The notes under the pieces: generated by a model
Told to the model about the DNA's origin: nothing
Database searches by the model: none
Seen by the model: only the letters and a program-made list of their open reading frames with translations
Program-made: the position numbers and the translations under genes
Assembly (NCBI GenBank): GCA_030037185.1
Contig: JASHRR010000203.1
Coordinates: forward strand, 1-11,181
Reading direction: 5' to 3'
Length of the DNA: 11,181 nucleotides
DNA from: Xanthobacteraceae bacterium
Lineage (GTDB): Bacteria; Pseudomonadota; Alphaproteobacteria; Rhizobiales; Xanthobacteraceae
Shown here: piece after piece, positions 1-7,310 of the stretch
How positions within the stretch are numbered: position 1 is the stretch's first letter
Layout of the letters: each line of letters starts with the position of its first letter

Positions 1-1151
1 GCGTAGCAAACGCGCTCCTGTTCCAGTCTCACTTTTTCGCCGATCCGGTCATAAACGAGATCGTCGAAGAGCATCTGCTCATCGGGATCGAGGCGGGAAA
101 GCGCGGCGCGGCATGGCGCCTCCTCGCGCCCCCACAGCGATCGATGCGCCATCAGCGTCTCGCGATTCATCAGCAGGGAGCGCACCTTGGGAAACACGCC
201 TCGCAAACGGTCGAGCATGGCAAAACCGTGGGTGTCGATATCGCCCCAGTAGAAGACATGCGCTGCGGCTATCCAGGAAGCGGTCTGCAAAAGCTCGACG
301 CCATAACCCAAGCCAAAAACCACAATGGCTTCGGGAAAGTCCGGAAACACCAAGCCGTTGACCTCGTTTTCGGTTATAAAGACGTGCCGTGCGGCAATGT
401 TCAGAGCCGCAAAATCGCTCACGGGAATTGCGAGGTCGGTGAGACCGGCGAAGGCAATGCGGCTGTCGAGCACCCGAAACCTGACAACGGGCGGCCTGCT
501 CCGCAAGCCGTATCGTTGCTCGAATGTTTGCGCCGCGGCCCCGGTCGGCTGATCATCGTGCCGCTCCAGGAGCGTGTCGAGCAGTTCGCACAGCAACGCC
601 TTTCGGGCTTCGATAAACTTCGTATCGACACCGGGTATATCGACCTGGCGCAAATAGAGACTTGAACATGGGTGGTCGCGAAACCAGGCCAGCACAGCAA
701 GGACTCGCGGCCAGTCCTGCGCGTGATCGAGGAGCAACAACGGCCGGCGTGAAACCCAGCGTGCAAGTGCCGGAAATTTCCCAGCCGTGATTTGCGCCAG
801 CTCTTTGAACCGGCGCCCTTGCCTTTCCTTGCCTATCAGCCGCAACGCATCGGATTGAGTTGGAATCGATATTCGGTTGGGTATCCTGTTTCGACCCAGC
901 TGGCGATGATTGATATCGGCCCATTCGATCTCGTAGCCGAATCCCCTGCTGGAGCGACTGTTTTCCTCCAGCTCGCGAATCCATCCGCGCACCGTCTCGA
1001 ACGACTGCCCCATCGTCTTTGCGTCCGGCCGGCGCAGCGAAAGTTTCAGCGGAAACAGTGTTTCGCCGGTCATGCCGGAGCCAAGGATTTTGCCGTGCTC
1101 CCATAAGCGCCGCACCTGGTCGCGCAGGTCTGCAGACGTGGTCCAGGACAT
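1..1151 (-). CDS. jetD: Wadjet nuclease subunit JetD (DUF3322 + DUF2220, Toprim-like), 3' end beyond the window
   Basis: The frame is open for 383 codons from the ATG at 1151 to the window edge, so only the extreme C-terminus is missing (the family is usually about 380-400 residues). Residues 1-190 match the DUF3322 N-terminal arm (start MSWTTSADLRDQVRRLW). Residues 210-383 match DUF2220, a Toprim fold related to topoisomerase VI subunit A. The acidic metal-binding residues expected of Toprim are visible: glutamates in FITENEVNG (about 258-266) and the DxD of YWGDIDTHGF (about 301-310). In characterised Wadjet systems JetD cuts circular DNA that the JetABC motor has fully extruded. The start is fixed by an in-frame TAA shortly upstream; the Shine-Dalgarno is weak (GGA about 9 nt upstream). 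It is the last gene of jetABCD but sits 181 nt after jetC instead of overlapping it. No frameshift is seen; shorter open frames inside it are other-frame shadows. Confidence 0.93.
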   Translation of the reverse strand, partial: MSWTTSADLRDQVRRLWEHGKILGSGMTGETLFPLKLSLRRPDAKTMGQSFETVRGWIRELEENSRSSRGFGYEIEWADINHRQLGRNRIPNRISIPTQSDALRLIGKERQGRRFKELAQITAGKFPALARWVSRRPLLLLDHAQDWPRVLAVLAWFRDHPCSSLYLRQVDIPGVDTKFIEARKALLCELLDTLLERHDDQPTGAAAQTFEQRYGLRSRPPVVRFRVLDSRIAFAGLTDLAIPVSDFAALNIAARHVFITENEVNGLVFPDFPEAIVVFGLGYGVELLQTASWIAAAHVFYWGDIDTHGFAMLDRLRGVFPKVRSLLMNRETLMAHRSLWGREEAPCRAALSRLDPDEQMLFDDLVYDRIGEKVRLEQERVCY

Positions 1152-1332
1152 GCGATCATCCAACGATCGAGTTTAAACTCTTTGACCTCGTGCCAGGCTT
1201 GGCCAGCAGGGCCGACCGGCTGCCCGATAAAAGAAGGATGGCCGCGGGCACGATCTCGCCCTGGGTCTCATCATTCGCCAATCGCCGCCTCAGGAGAGGC
1301 CGACGGATGAGATCGGCATCAGCCATTCGCCA
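1152..1332 (-). other. jetC-jetD gap with a possible 56-codon bridging ORF
   Basis: This 181-nt spacer separates jetC from jetD, whereas the other jet junctions overlap. On the minus strand a 56-codon ORF starts at an ATG at 1326, 6 nt after the jetC stop, and ends with a TGA at 1158-1156, 4 nt before the jetD ATG. Its peptide begins MADADLIRRPLLRRR and has a short hydrophobic patch (IVPAAILLL). I do not recognise it and it has no good Shine-Dalgarno. It could carry ribosomes from jetC to jetD by translational coupling, or it could be chance. The gap also holds a perfect 12-bp palindrome (GAGTTTAAACTC, 1169-1180). No convincing terminator is present, so jetD is probably still cotranscribed. 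Confidence 0.35.
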
Positions 1333-4300
1333 TCAGCCGGCCCGCGACAGTCGCTCCGCGCGATATTCTTCGATCGTGAGGTTACGCAGCATGGACCGGC
1401 TGCCTTCATCGTTATGCACAAAACCTACCGCCGCAACGAAGGGTTCGATGACGTGGATTTTCTGCAAAGGAGTGACGATGAGCAGCTGCAGATTAAGCCG
1501 CCTGAACAGCTCCAGTCCGTAACGCGCCGATTCATCCGAGCCGCGCCCGAACGCCTCGTCGATCAGCACGAAGCGGAACGACCGCGACCGCGTCTCCCCC
1601 CACTCCAGGCCGAATTGATAGGCAAGGCTCGCAGCCAACACCGTATAAGCCAGCTTCTCCTTCTGACCGCCGGACTTTCCGCCGGAGTCGGTGTAATGCT
1701 CGTGCTCATTGTTATCCTCGCGCCAGCGCTCCGAGGCTGAGAACACGAACCAGTTGCGCACGTCCGTAACCTTGCGGGTCCACCGTTTGTCGAGATCCGT
1801 CATGCCTTCGCGGCCCCGGAACCGCTCAATGATCGCCTTGACCTGGAGGAACTTGGCCTCGGAATACTGGATATCTTCCGATCCGGTCAGCGCTCCTTCG
1901 GTGCAGGAGCGCAGGTCCTGCTGGAAATCGCGAATCTCCGGATCACCGTTGTGGTCGTCCTCCAGTACGATGAAGCGGCCAGGATTGTAATCGATCTCAT
2001 GCAGCGATTGATTGATCTTGTCGATGCGTTCCCGGATCGACTGGCGCTCGAGATGCAGCTGCGACTGAAAATTGGCGATTTCCCGGATCGTGTTTTCGTT
2101 GAGAAGCTCTTTGAAGCGCGCCTCGAACCGAGGGAGGCCGTCGGCCTCAAGGTCGGTCAGCATCTTTCGGTAGTCGGGGACCGATTCGAGCGAGGCATCC
2201 ACCTCGCGCGTTTCTGAAGGATAAAGCCCGTTATAGGCGGTCATTGCAGCCACGATCTTTTCCCGCTGCCGGCTGATCCTGTGATCCTCCTTATCGATCT
2301 GGTCCTGAAGGCGATCACGCAATTCGCGCTCGCGGCCGTCGCAAGACTCGATCGTCAGGCGCCGATCGCCCTCCCCCAGCATCGCTTCCAGCCGGGAGCA
2401 ATAACGCGCATTGGCATCTTTGTCGGACGCCAAGAGGAGCGTCTTGCAGTCGCCCAATTGACGGCGGGCAACATCCGCGCGCTCGTCAAGTCGCGCCTTT
2501 TCTGCATTTGCCTTCGCGAGTTCAGCCTTGGCGTCGGCAATCGCCTGTTCCCCGTCGGCAAGCTGCGTCTGAAGAGTGCGAAGAACGTCGGAGCCGCGCT
2601 CGAGTTGCCGTTTCTCTGCCTCAAGCGCGTCGATTTCGATGGCCAAGGGTTTCCAATCGAGGTCGCGGAAGCTCTCAAACACCGATAAGCGCTGCAGCGT
2701 GCCGAGCCGACGGTCGAGCACGGTCTGGGCGCCTTGCAGCTTTGCGAGCTTCGCCCCGCACCCGGCAATGCGAGCTTCCAGCGAATGCGCCTGTTCGTTC
2801 AGGGCAGCAATCTTTGGCTCGTTCGACCAGCCGAGCACGTATCGGGTGCGGTCGTGCAAGAGGTGGCGGTCATCCTTTTCATGGCGTTCTCCGCCGGTCT
2901 TGATCTGGCCTGCCCGCGTCAAGGCCCTGTCTTCGCGTCGGAAACTGTCGATCGTTTCGCAGCAGGCATAATCGAAACGACGCGCCAGATCGGCATCAAG
3001 CCACGCGTAAAACGATGAATCGGGGCGGATCGAAAGCTTGAGCACCAGCGATCTCGCATGCAGGTCGGGCGGACGCGCCGCGTGGCGCCCCCTCACCCGG
3101 TAATAGACCAGCCGGCCGCCGAGGTGGGTGCGCTCAACCCACTCGGCGACCCGCGGATAGTCTTCGTCCGGAACCAACAGCGACAGAGCGTAGTTGTGCA
3201 GGACCCGTTCGATTGCGCCTTCCCACCCGGCCTCCTCTTCGCGGACCTGGATCAATTCTCCGGCAAAAGGAAATCTTTCTCCATCGGCTCGCAGTTCGCG
3301 GCACAGACGATCGCGAATCGCAAGCATGTTCGCCGGGATGTTGGAACGGCGCTTTTTCAGGGATTCGATTTCTCTGTCGATTTCCGCGTGCTGCATGCGC
3401 AGCTGCCGGAGTGCGACAGATTCGTCGGTGATGGCATTCTGTGCCTCGGCCTTTCGGGCCGCAATGGCTTCGCTGTCCGACGCGATCATGGCGCGATTGG
3501 CCGCGAAAGCATCGGCGTCCAGTACGTCGGGCAGGCCGGCGGTACGGGCCAATCCCCCATACTGCTCGGCACGCCCCATGCGGTCTCTCTTGAGACCTTC
3601 CCGTGCGGCGATCTCCCGTTTCAGGTTCTCGATGCGATCGCCGCCATTCTCCGCGATCGCGCGCTTGATTTCATCGCGCCGATTGCGAAGATTGCTTTCC
3701 TTGTCATCGAGCACGGCAATGCGCTCGGAAAGCCGGTCGAGATCGGCGCCTAAGCTTTCGCAACGTCGTTCGAGCATCCCGGCCTTCATGCCGGCAAAGA
3801 AGCCGCGCAGGGCATCCCGGCAGCCGCGCAGAGCCTGCGCTTCTTCCATGAGTGCCGTATGCTGATCGCAATCGGCAATCAAGGGGGCAAGGCGCGCGAT
3901 TTGCGCCTTCGCTTTCAGAACCGATTCATGCGCACGGTTGAGGTTGTCGAAATGCGCCATCAATGCATCGATCCGCGCCTCGACCGGAAACGTTTCGAGC
4001 ATGTGCTGGCGCACGAACTCGGTGAGGTTCCCCACCGATTTCATCGACACCGTTTGATGGAAGAGATCGAGCGCCTGTTCGTTGTCGATGCCGAAGCGCC
4101 GGCGAAACGAGGCGCTGTAGGGCGGAAAGGTATCGTGCACCTCCACGCGCGGCATCGACCGCAATTTCTTCTTCAATCCATTGATGTCGACTCCGAAGTC
4201 GCTAAAGTGCTCCGAGATAGCGAGCGGTTGATCGGCAACAACGTAAAACCGGCTCGGCTGTCCGTGCGCGTCCTTGAACCAGAACACCTGCGCCAGGGTC

Positions 4301-4824
4301 ACTTCCTGCTGGAAGCCGTCGTTGCGGAAGCGGCCGAGGATGACCGAATAGGTGTTGAGCCCACGCAGCGCCACCGGCCTTGCGGCGAAACCGGAATCGC
4401 CGCGCTCGGATTTGAAGTGCCCGAGAACGTATGACTTCAGGTCTCGTTCCTTGGAATCCGCGCCGGCGGCCTTGTTGTAGGAAATCTTCTGACTCGGCAC
4501 GAGAAAGGTGGTGATTGCGTCAACCAGGGTGGATTTCCCGGACCCGATGTCCCCCGTCAACAGCGTGTTGTCGCCATTGAGGTCAAGCCCCCAGACGCGG
4601 CCGTGAAAGGTTCCCCAGTTGAAAAATTCGCAGCGGTGAAGGCGCATCCCGGCCCGAGCGGCGCCCACCCTGCCCTCCCCGGCTTGCGACGGAGGATCCA
4701 AGCGCAGTTCCGGCCGCGTTTGCGGCCGAGGATCCAAGCGCAGCGCCTCCCCTGCCTGCCGCGCAGGCTCTCCTTGCGGGAGTTCGCCGTTGGCGACGGG
4801 CGGGCTCACAAACATTTCGTTCAT
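1333..4824 (-). CDS. jetC: Wadjet SMC-like ATPase JetC (MukB/SbcC-type)
   Basis: This is a 1163-residue SMC-family motor ATPase. The N-terminal head starts at about residue 60 (MRLHRCEFFNWGTFHG) and has Walker A GDIGSGKST (about 91-99). A heptad-like coiled-coil arm follows (about 295-500), then a globular hinge (about 505-690), the returning coiled coil (about 715-960), and a C-terminal head with ABC signature SGGKSGGQ (about 1047-1054), Walker B FRFVLIDEAFG (about 1083-1093) and D-loop SDES. With JetA (kleisin) and JetB (KITE-like) it forms the loop-extruding complex that senses plasmid size and presents the DNA to JetD. The chosen ATG at 4824 overlaps the jetB stop as ATGA; the frame stays open 24 codons further up, but that would lie inside jetB. 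Residues about 15-55 are a low-complexity Pro/Arg/Gly stretch encoded by a repeat and absent from typical relatives as I remember them. A start at the ATG at 4647 is therefore the alternative. Confidence 0.95.
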   Translation of the reverse strand: MNEMFVSPPVANGELPQGEPARQAGEALRLDPRPQTRPELRLDPPSQAGEGRVGAARAGMRLHRCEFFNWGTFHGRVWGLDLNGDNTLLTGDIGSGKSTLVDAITTFLVPSQKISYNKAAGADSKERDLKSYVLGHFKSERGDSGFAARPVALRGLNTYSVILGRFRNDGFQQEVTLAQVFWFKDAHGQPSRFYVVADQPLAISEHFSDFGVDINGLKKKLRSMPRVEVHDTFPPYSASFRRRFGIDNEQALDLFHQTVSMKSVGNLTEFVRQHMLETFPVEARIDALMAHFDNLNRAHESVLKAKAQIARLAPLIADCDQHTALMEEAQALRGCRDALRGFFAGMKAGMLERRCESLGADLDRLSERIAVLDDKESNLRNRRDEIKRAIAENGGDRIENLKREIAAREGLKRDRMGRAEQYGGLARTAGLPDVLDADAFAANRAMIASDSEAIAARKAEAQNAITDESVALRQLRMQHAEIDREIESLKKRRSNIPANMLAIRDRLCRELRADGERFPFAGELIQVREEEAGWEGAIERVLHNYALSLLVPDEDYPRVAEWVERTHLGGRLVYYRVRGRHAARPPDLHARSLVLKLSIRPDSSFYAWLDADLARRFDYACCETIDSFRREDRALTRAGQIKTGGERHEKDDRHLLHDRTRYVLGWSNEPKIAALNEQAHSLEARIAGCGAKLAKLQGAQTVLDRRLGTLQRLSVFESFRDLDWKPLAIEIDALEAEKRQLERGSDVLRTLQTQLADGEQAIADAKAELAKANAEKARLDERADVARRQLGDCKTLLLASDKDANARYCSRLEAMLGEGDRRLTIESCDGRERELRDRLQDQIDKEDHRISRQREKIVAAMTAYNGLYPSETREVDASLESVPDYRKMLTDLEADGLPRFEARFKELLNENTIREIANFQSQLHLERQSIRERIDKINQSLHEIDYNPGRFIVLEDDHNGDPEIRDFQQDLRSCTEGALTGSEDIQYSEAKFLQVKAIIERFRGREGMTDLDKRWTRKVTDVRNWFVFSASERWREDNNEHEHYTDSGGKSGGQKEKLAYTVLAASLAYQFGLEWGETRSRSFRFVLIDEAFGRGSDESARYGLELFRRLNLQLLIVTPLQKIHVIEPFVAAVGFVHNDEGSRSMLRNLTIEEYRAERLSRAG
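4684..4743 (-). repeat. Two-copy 24-bp repeat with hairpin inside the jetC 5' coding region
   Basis: Two direct copies at 4684-4707 and 4720-4743 differ at two positions; the period is 36 bp, i.e. 12 codons. They encode the repeated peptides ALRLDPRPQ and ELRLDPPSQ. Between and overlapping them is a perfect hairpin at 4711-4728 with arms CGGCCGC and GCGGCCG around a 4-nt loop. The surrounding peptide (PQGEPARQAGEA, PPSQAGEGR) resembles the translation of the palindromic repeat elements common between genes in Rhizobiales. That family resemblance is from memory; the repeat and hairpin are directly visible. Confidence 0.7.
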
Positions 4825-5411
4825 TCGACCGCCATTTGCTCGCTTGACGCATGGGACCGGTAACCCGCAAGGCGCCGGTCGAAATCGGCGAGCCATTGGG
4901 CATCGACGAAAGCTTTGAGGATGCGCCGGACTTCAAACCTGTCGTCCGTTCCGCGCAGCCGTCGCATGAACCCCATCTCGACGACGCGATTGATATCGGC
5001 CTCGATTCGGCTGGTCAGCCGGACCTGGTTGCCGGTCTCGGCAAGAAACAGACGGGTCATCTCAACGATGTCGTCGCGGCCAAGAATGAGGCGTGATTCG
5101 CCGCTGGTGGCGTCGAACTCCGCCAACTTCTTTCTCAACAGTGCCAGCATCAGGCTGAGCTGGTAGCCAAGCTGCCGGCGCGGAACGAGCCGCGGGAGTT
5201 CTCCCGCCCCCTCCTCTGCCGACCTCTGCCGAAGGTAGGCAAAGCCTTCGGCTTCATCGAGCACAAGGTCGAGACCAAGACAGGCGACGTAGTCGCGAAC
5301 GCGCGCCTGAATGCCGATCAGCGACTGCCACAGGGCAGGATCGCTTTCGCGATCCGCAATGCCCTTCATCAGCGAGACGACGCCGATTGAAAGCGCGTTT
5401 GGGTCCGTCAT
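4821..5411 (-). CDS. jetB: Wadjet subunit JetB (DUF4194, MukE/KITE-like)
   Basis: This 196-residue protein matches the DUF4194 family in length and in landmarks. These are LVLDEAEGFAYLRQR (about 49-63), the RRQLGYQLSLMLALLRKKLAEFDA helix region (about 78-101), a winged-helix-like part around IEADINRVVEMGFMRRL (about 136-152), and the end RRILKAFVDAQWLADF (about 163-178). By analogy with MukE and other KITE proteins it is a dimeric winged-helix subunit that binds the JetA kleisin and DNA in the JetABC motor. The start at 5411 has a good Shine-Dalgarno, GGGAGG at 5423-5418, six bases upstream. The ATG overlaps the jetA stop (ATGA), and its own stop overlaps the jetC start in the same way. This fits translational coupling and balanced subunit amounts. 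It has no catalytic motif, as expected. Confidence 0.94.
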   Translation of the reverse strand: MTDPNALSIGVVSLMKGIADRESDPALWQSLIGIQARVRDYVACLGLDLVLDEAEGFAYLRQRSAEEGAGELPRLVPRRQLGYQLSLMLALLRKKLAEFDATSGESRLILGRDDIVEMTRLFLAETGNQVRLTSRIEADINRVVEMGFMRRLRGTDDRFEVRRILKAFVDAQWLADFDRRLAGYRSHASSEQMAVE

Positions 5412-6874
5412 CGGCGGCCTCCCGGACGGCCGGCCGATGCAACGGGGCGACAGAACACCACCATCGGCAGCGTAGCTTGTCGCGTGCCGCCCTCACCGTC
5501 GCTCCAGCTGACAGCCTGACGCTGCCCATCGTCAATGACGCAGCCTTCGGCCGCCGCAAGACTCATGTAGGCCACAAGCTCCGCCAGGCCCTGCTCGAGC
5601 GGATGCGCCTCTAGCAGATCGAGAAGTGATACCTGCGATCGCGTCTGCAGCGCGCGTCGGATGCGCCCGGCGAGACGTTCCTTGTCCACGTAGACATGGT
5701 TGAAAAGCGCATCCGAGGGCACGTCTTCGACGGCATCGGCGGCAATTTCCTCGATCTGCGGTTTTAGCGGCGGCGTGAACAGCGGTCGATCCATCACCAG
5801 GGCAATGTCGGGCGCCGGCTCATCGAGAGCCATCACCGGCCCGGCCGGCGCTGCGTCACGAATCGCGAGAGCCTGTTGCTCGATGTCCCTGACGAGCCTC
5901 ATGATCCGGCGGTTGTCCTGCCAGGCCTTGTCGTCGAGATAGCGCCGCAGCTGCTCGGAAAGCCGCGCCACGGTGCGCTGCGTCGTTTCGCCCGCCTGCA
6001 CCCAATCATAATGAATGCGCAGCAGGCGCCGATCTGGCTTGAGCTCCTGGACGGGATCGAGTTCGAACACCCTCGACAACAGCTCCGTAAGCTCGCTTTG
6101 GCGCGACGGCGACATCAGGAAATCCCAAAACGCGCGAAAGCTCTTGCCCTGGTCGGAATCCGCAATGGCGTCCCTCTCGCCGAATATTTCGTCGAGGAGT
6201 GCCCCCTTTCCTCCGTCCCAGGTCGCAATTCGCTCACGAATGGCACGATCGAGGTCGCGAAAGTTCTGATCAACCTCCCGGAAATCCGACAACAGGCCGC
6301 GCGCCATCGTCGCGATGTGCGAAAACCGCTCTTTGATCCGGGTCGCATCGAGCACGTAAAGCGCGCCGTCGCGGATGTGCGCGATCTCCTGGTCGATTTC
6401 CTGTTTGCGCCGCTCAAGCTCGCTGATTCGCGCCCACGGGTCCATCTCGGTCCCTTGGACAAGTTGATGCAGCAGATCGAAGATCGCCATCAGGCGCGAT
6501 TCGGTGCCAACGAAACGTCGCTGCCCAAGATCGAAAACCCAGTCGATGGCCCTTTCGGTTGCCGGAGTGATGTCGAAATGGACCTCGTCACTGTTTGGCG
6601 GATAGTACTTGCGCAGCCAAGCATGTTCGTCGGAGGCCCAATTATCGAGATAATGGGCGGCCTCGCGAGGAAACTTGTCCTCGCCAAGATCGGCCCTCAG
6701 GGAAAACAGACAGTCCTCTAACCGCGTTACGAGCTCGCCCTCGGACAGGGTACGCACGTTCGGCCGGATGAAGGTATCGTACAGGAAGCTGATGATGAGG
6801 GGCGCATGGTCGGCATTAAGCAGCCGCCAGGCGGGATGCTTGTGTTGCAGCGTTTCGAGCGTGCGATAATCCAT
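5408..6874 (-). CDS. jetA: Wadjet kleisin-like subunit JetA (DUF3375, MukF-like)
   Basis: This is a 488-residue DUF3375 protein, the first gene of the operon. Family landmarks include the opening MDYRTLETLQHKHPAWRLL, the segment SLRADLGEDKFPREAAHYLDNWA (about 58-80), RKYYPPNSDEVHFDITP (about 88-104) and FVGTESRLMAIFDLLHQL (about 121-138). A helical stretch follows (about 150-270, ISELERRKQEIDQEIAHIRDG), and the C-terminal part is probably winged-helix. In characterised type I systems JetA is the MukF-like kleisin that joins the two JetC heads and recruits JetB. The ATG at 6874 is preceded by GGGGGGA (6887-6881) with six bases of spacing. The frame continues 59 codons further up, but that part is Arg/Ser-rich, contains the leader hairpins and is unlike the family, so I reject it. 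The stop overlaps the jetB ATG. Confidence 0.94.
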   Translation of the reverse strand: MDYRTLETLQHKHPAWRLLNADHAPLIISFLYDTFIRPNVRTLSEGELVTRLEDCLFSLRADLGEDKFPREAAHYLDNWASDEHAWLRKYYPPNSDEVHFDITPATERAIDWVFDLGQRRFVGTESRLMAIFDLLHQLVQGTEMDPWARISELERRKQEIDQEIAHIRDGALYVLDATRIKERFSHIATMARGLLSDFREVDQNFRDLDRAIRERIATWDGGKGALLDEIFGERDAIADSDQGKSFRAFWDFLMSPSRQSELTELLSRVFELDPVQELKPDRRLLRIHYDWVQAGETTQRTVARLSEQLRRYLDDKAWQDNRRIMRLVRDIEQQALAIRDAAPAGPVMALDEPAPDIALVMDRPLFTPPLKPQIEEIAADAVEDVPSDALFNHVYVDKERLAGRIRRALQTRSQVSLLDLLEAHPLEQGLAELVAYMSLAAAEGCVIDDGQRQAVSWSDGEGGTRQATLPMVVFCRPVASAGRPGGRR

Positions 6875-6903
6875 TGATCGTCCCCCCGACCGTGACCGGA
6901 CTT

Positions 6904-6937
6904 GCCGTCCCGTGACGGGACGGCTTGCGAGGCAAGC
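6904..6937. repeat. Two overlapping perfect hairpins in the jetA leader
   Basis: Hairpin 1 (6904-6924) has 9-bp arms GCCGTCCCG and CGGGACGGC around TGA. Hairpin 2 (6923-6937) has 6-bp arms GCTTGC and GCAAGC around GAG. The hairpins share two bases, and CTTGCC at 6901-6906 can also pair with GGCAAG at 6931-6936, so alternative folds exist. The element lies 30-63 bp upstream of the jetA ATG. It could be a REP-like element, an attenuator, or a leader structure that affects jetA translation; the sequence alone does not decide. Confidence 0.6.
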
Positions 6938-7062
6938 TCTGCTACCCGCTCGCTTAACGCCAAGGCAACGTTTTACCCCCGCCCGCTCGACTGAGGTCAG
7001 CCGCAAGGACCGGGCGTGCCCCCTCCCCTGCTGCCTTAAACGACTCGCCACCGGCCCGCTTC

Positions 7063-7091
7063 TTACTGTTCATTGTTTGTTCTGGTGTCAA
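7063..7091 (-). promoter_or_regulatory. Candidate jet operon promoter with palindrome over the -35 box
   Basis: On the minus strand a perfect TTGACA (7091-7086) is followed after 17 nt by CAGTAA (7068-7063), a poor -10 with only two matches to TATAAT. The -35 lies within a short inverted repeat, GTGTC-AA-GACAC (7085-7096), which would suit an operator for a repressor. Transcription would start near 7056 and give a leader of roughly 180 nt through the hairpins at 6904-6937. The strong -35 is seen directly; its use for jet is inferred from position. Confidence 0.3.
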
Positions 7092-7310
7092 GACACAAAA
7101 GCGATATGCACAGGCAGGAGGCGAGAATTGGCAGTGGATATCTTGGGCCGGGGGGCACCGCCGAGATCGCCGGGCTGTCGGGGCGACGCTTGCGCTCGTC
7201 GTCGCCAGACATTGCGAGACCGGCATCATGGCATGGCCTGAATTCAGCTTGCATCGTGGCGCACCGCCTTGGTAGCACGTCAACACATGGGGCGTCGTGG
7301 ACCATCCGAC

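Larger units (their letters stand above)
6875..7310. other. Divergent intergenic region between the jet operon and mazG
   Basis: These 436 nt separate jetA (minus) from mazG (plus) and should hold both promoters. I see a jetA Shine-Dalgarno at 6887-6881, paired hairpins at 6904-6937, a candidate minus-strand promoter at 7091-7063, and a loose hairpin at 7182-7206 with arms GGCGACG and CGTCGCC around an 11-nt loop. I found no convincing -35/-10 pair for mazG and no credible protein. Open frames crossing here are extensions or antisense shadows of jetA and mazG. Confidence 0.6.

Noticed and set aside
419..1104. Minus-strand open frames of 183 and 115 codons at the left end
   Set aside because: They lie in other frames of the intact jetD reading frame, have Arg/Pro/Ser-rich composition and no family resemblance. 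The true jetD frame explains the region without a frameshift.
3058..4434. Plus-strand open frames of 231 and 191 codons antisense to jetC
   Set aside because: They are mirror frames of a GC-rich gene with obvious SMC protein on the other strand; no ribosome sites or recognisable domains.
5876..6721. Plus-strand open frame of 281 codons antisense to jetA
   Set aside because: It is a shadow of the DUF3375 coding sequence. Long antisense frames are expected at this GC content.
6875..7051. 59-codon N-terminal extension of JetA
   Set aside because: Arg/Ser-rich, contains the leader hairpins, lacks family similarity, and a good Shine-Dalgarno sits directly before the ATG at 6874.
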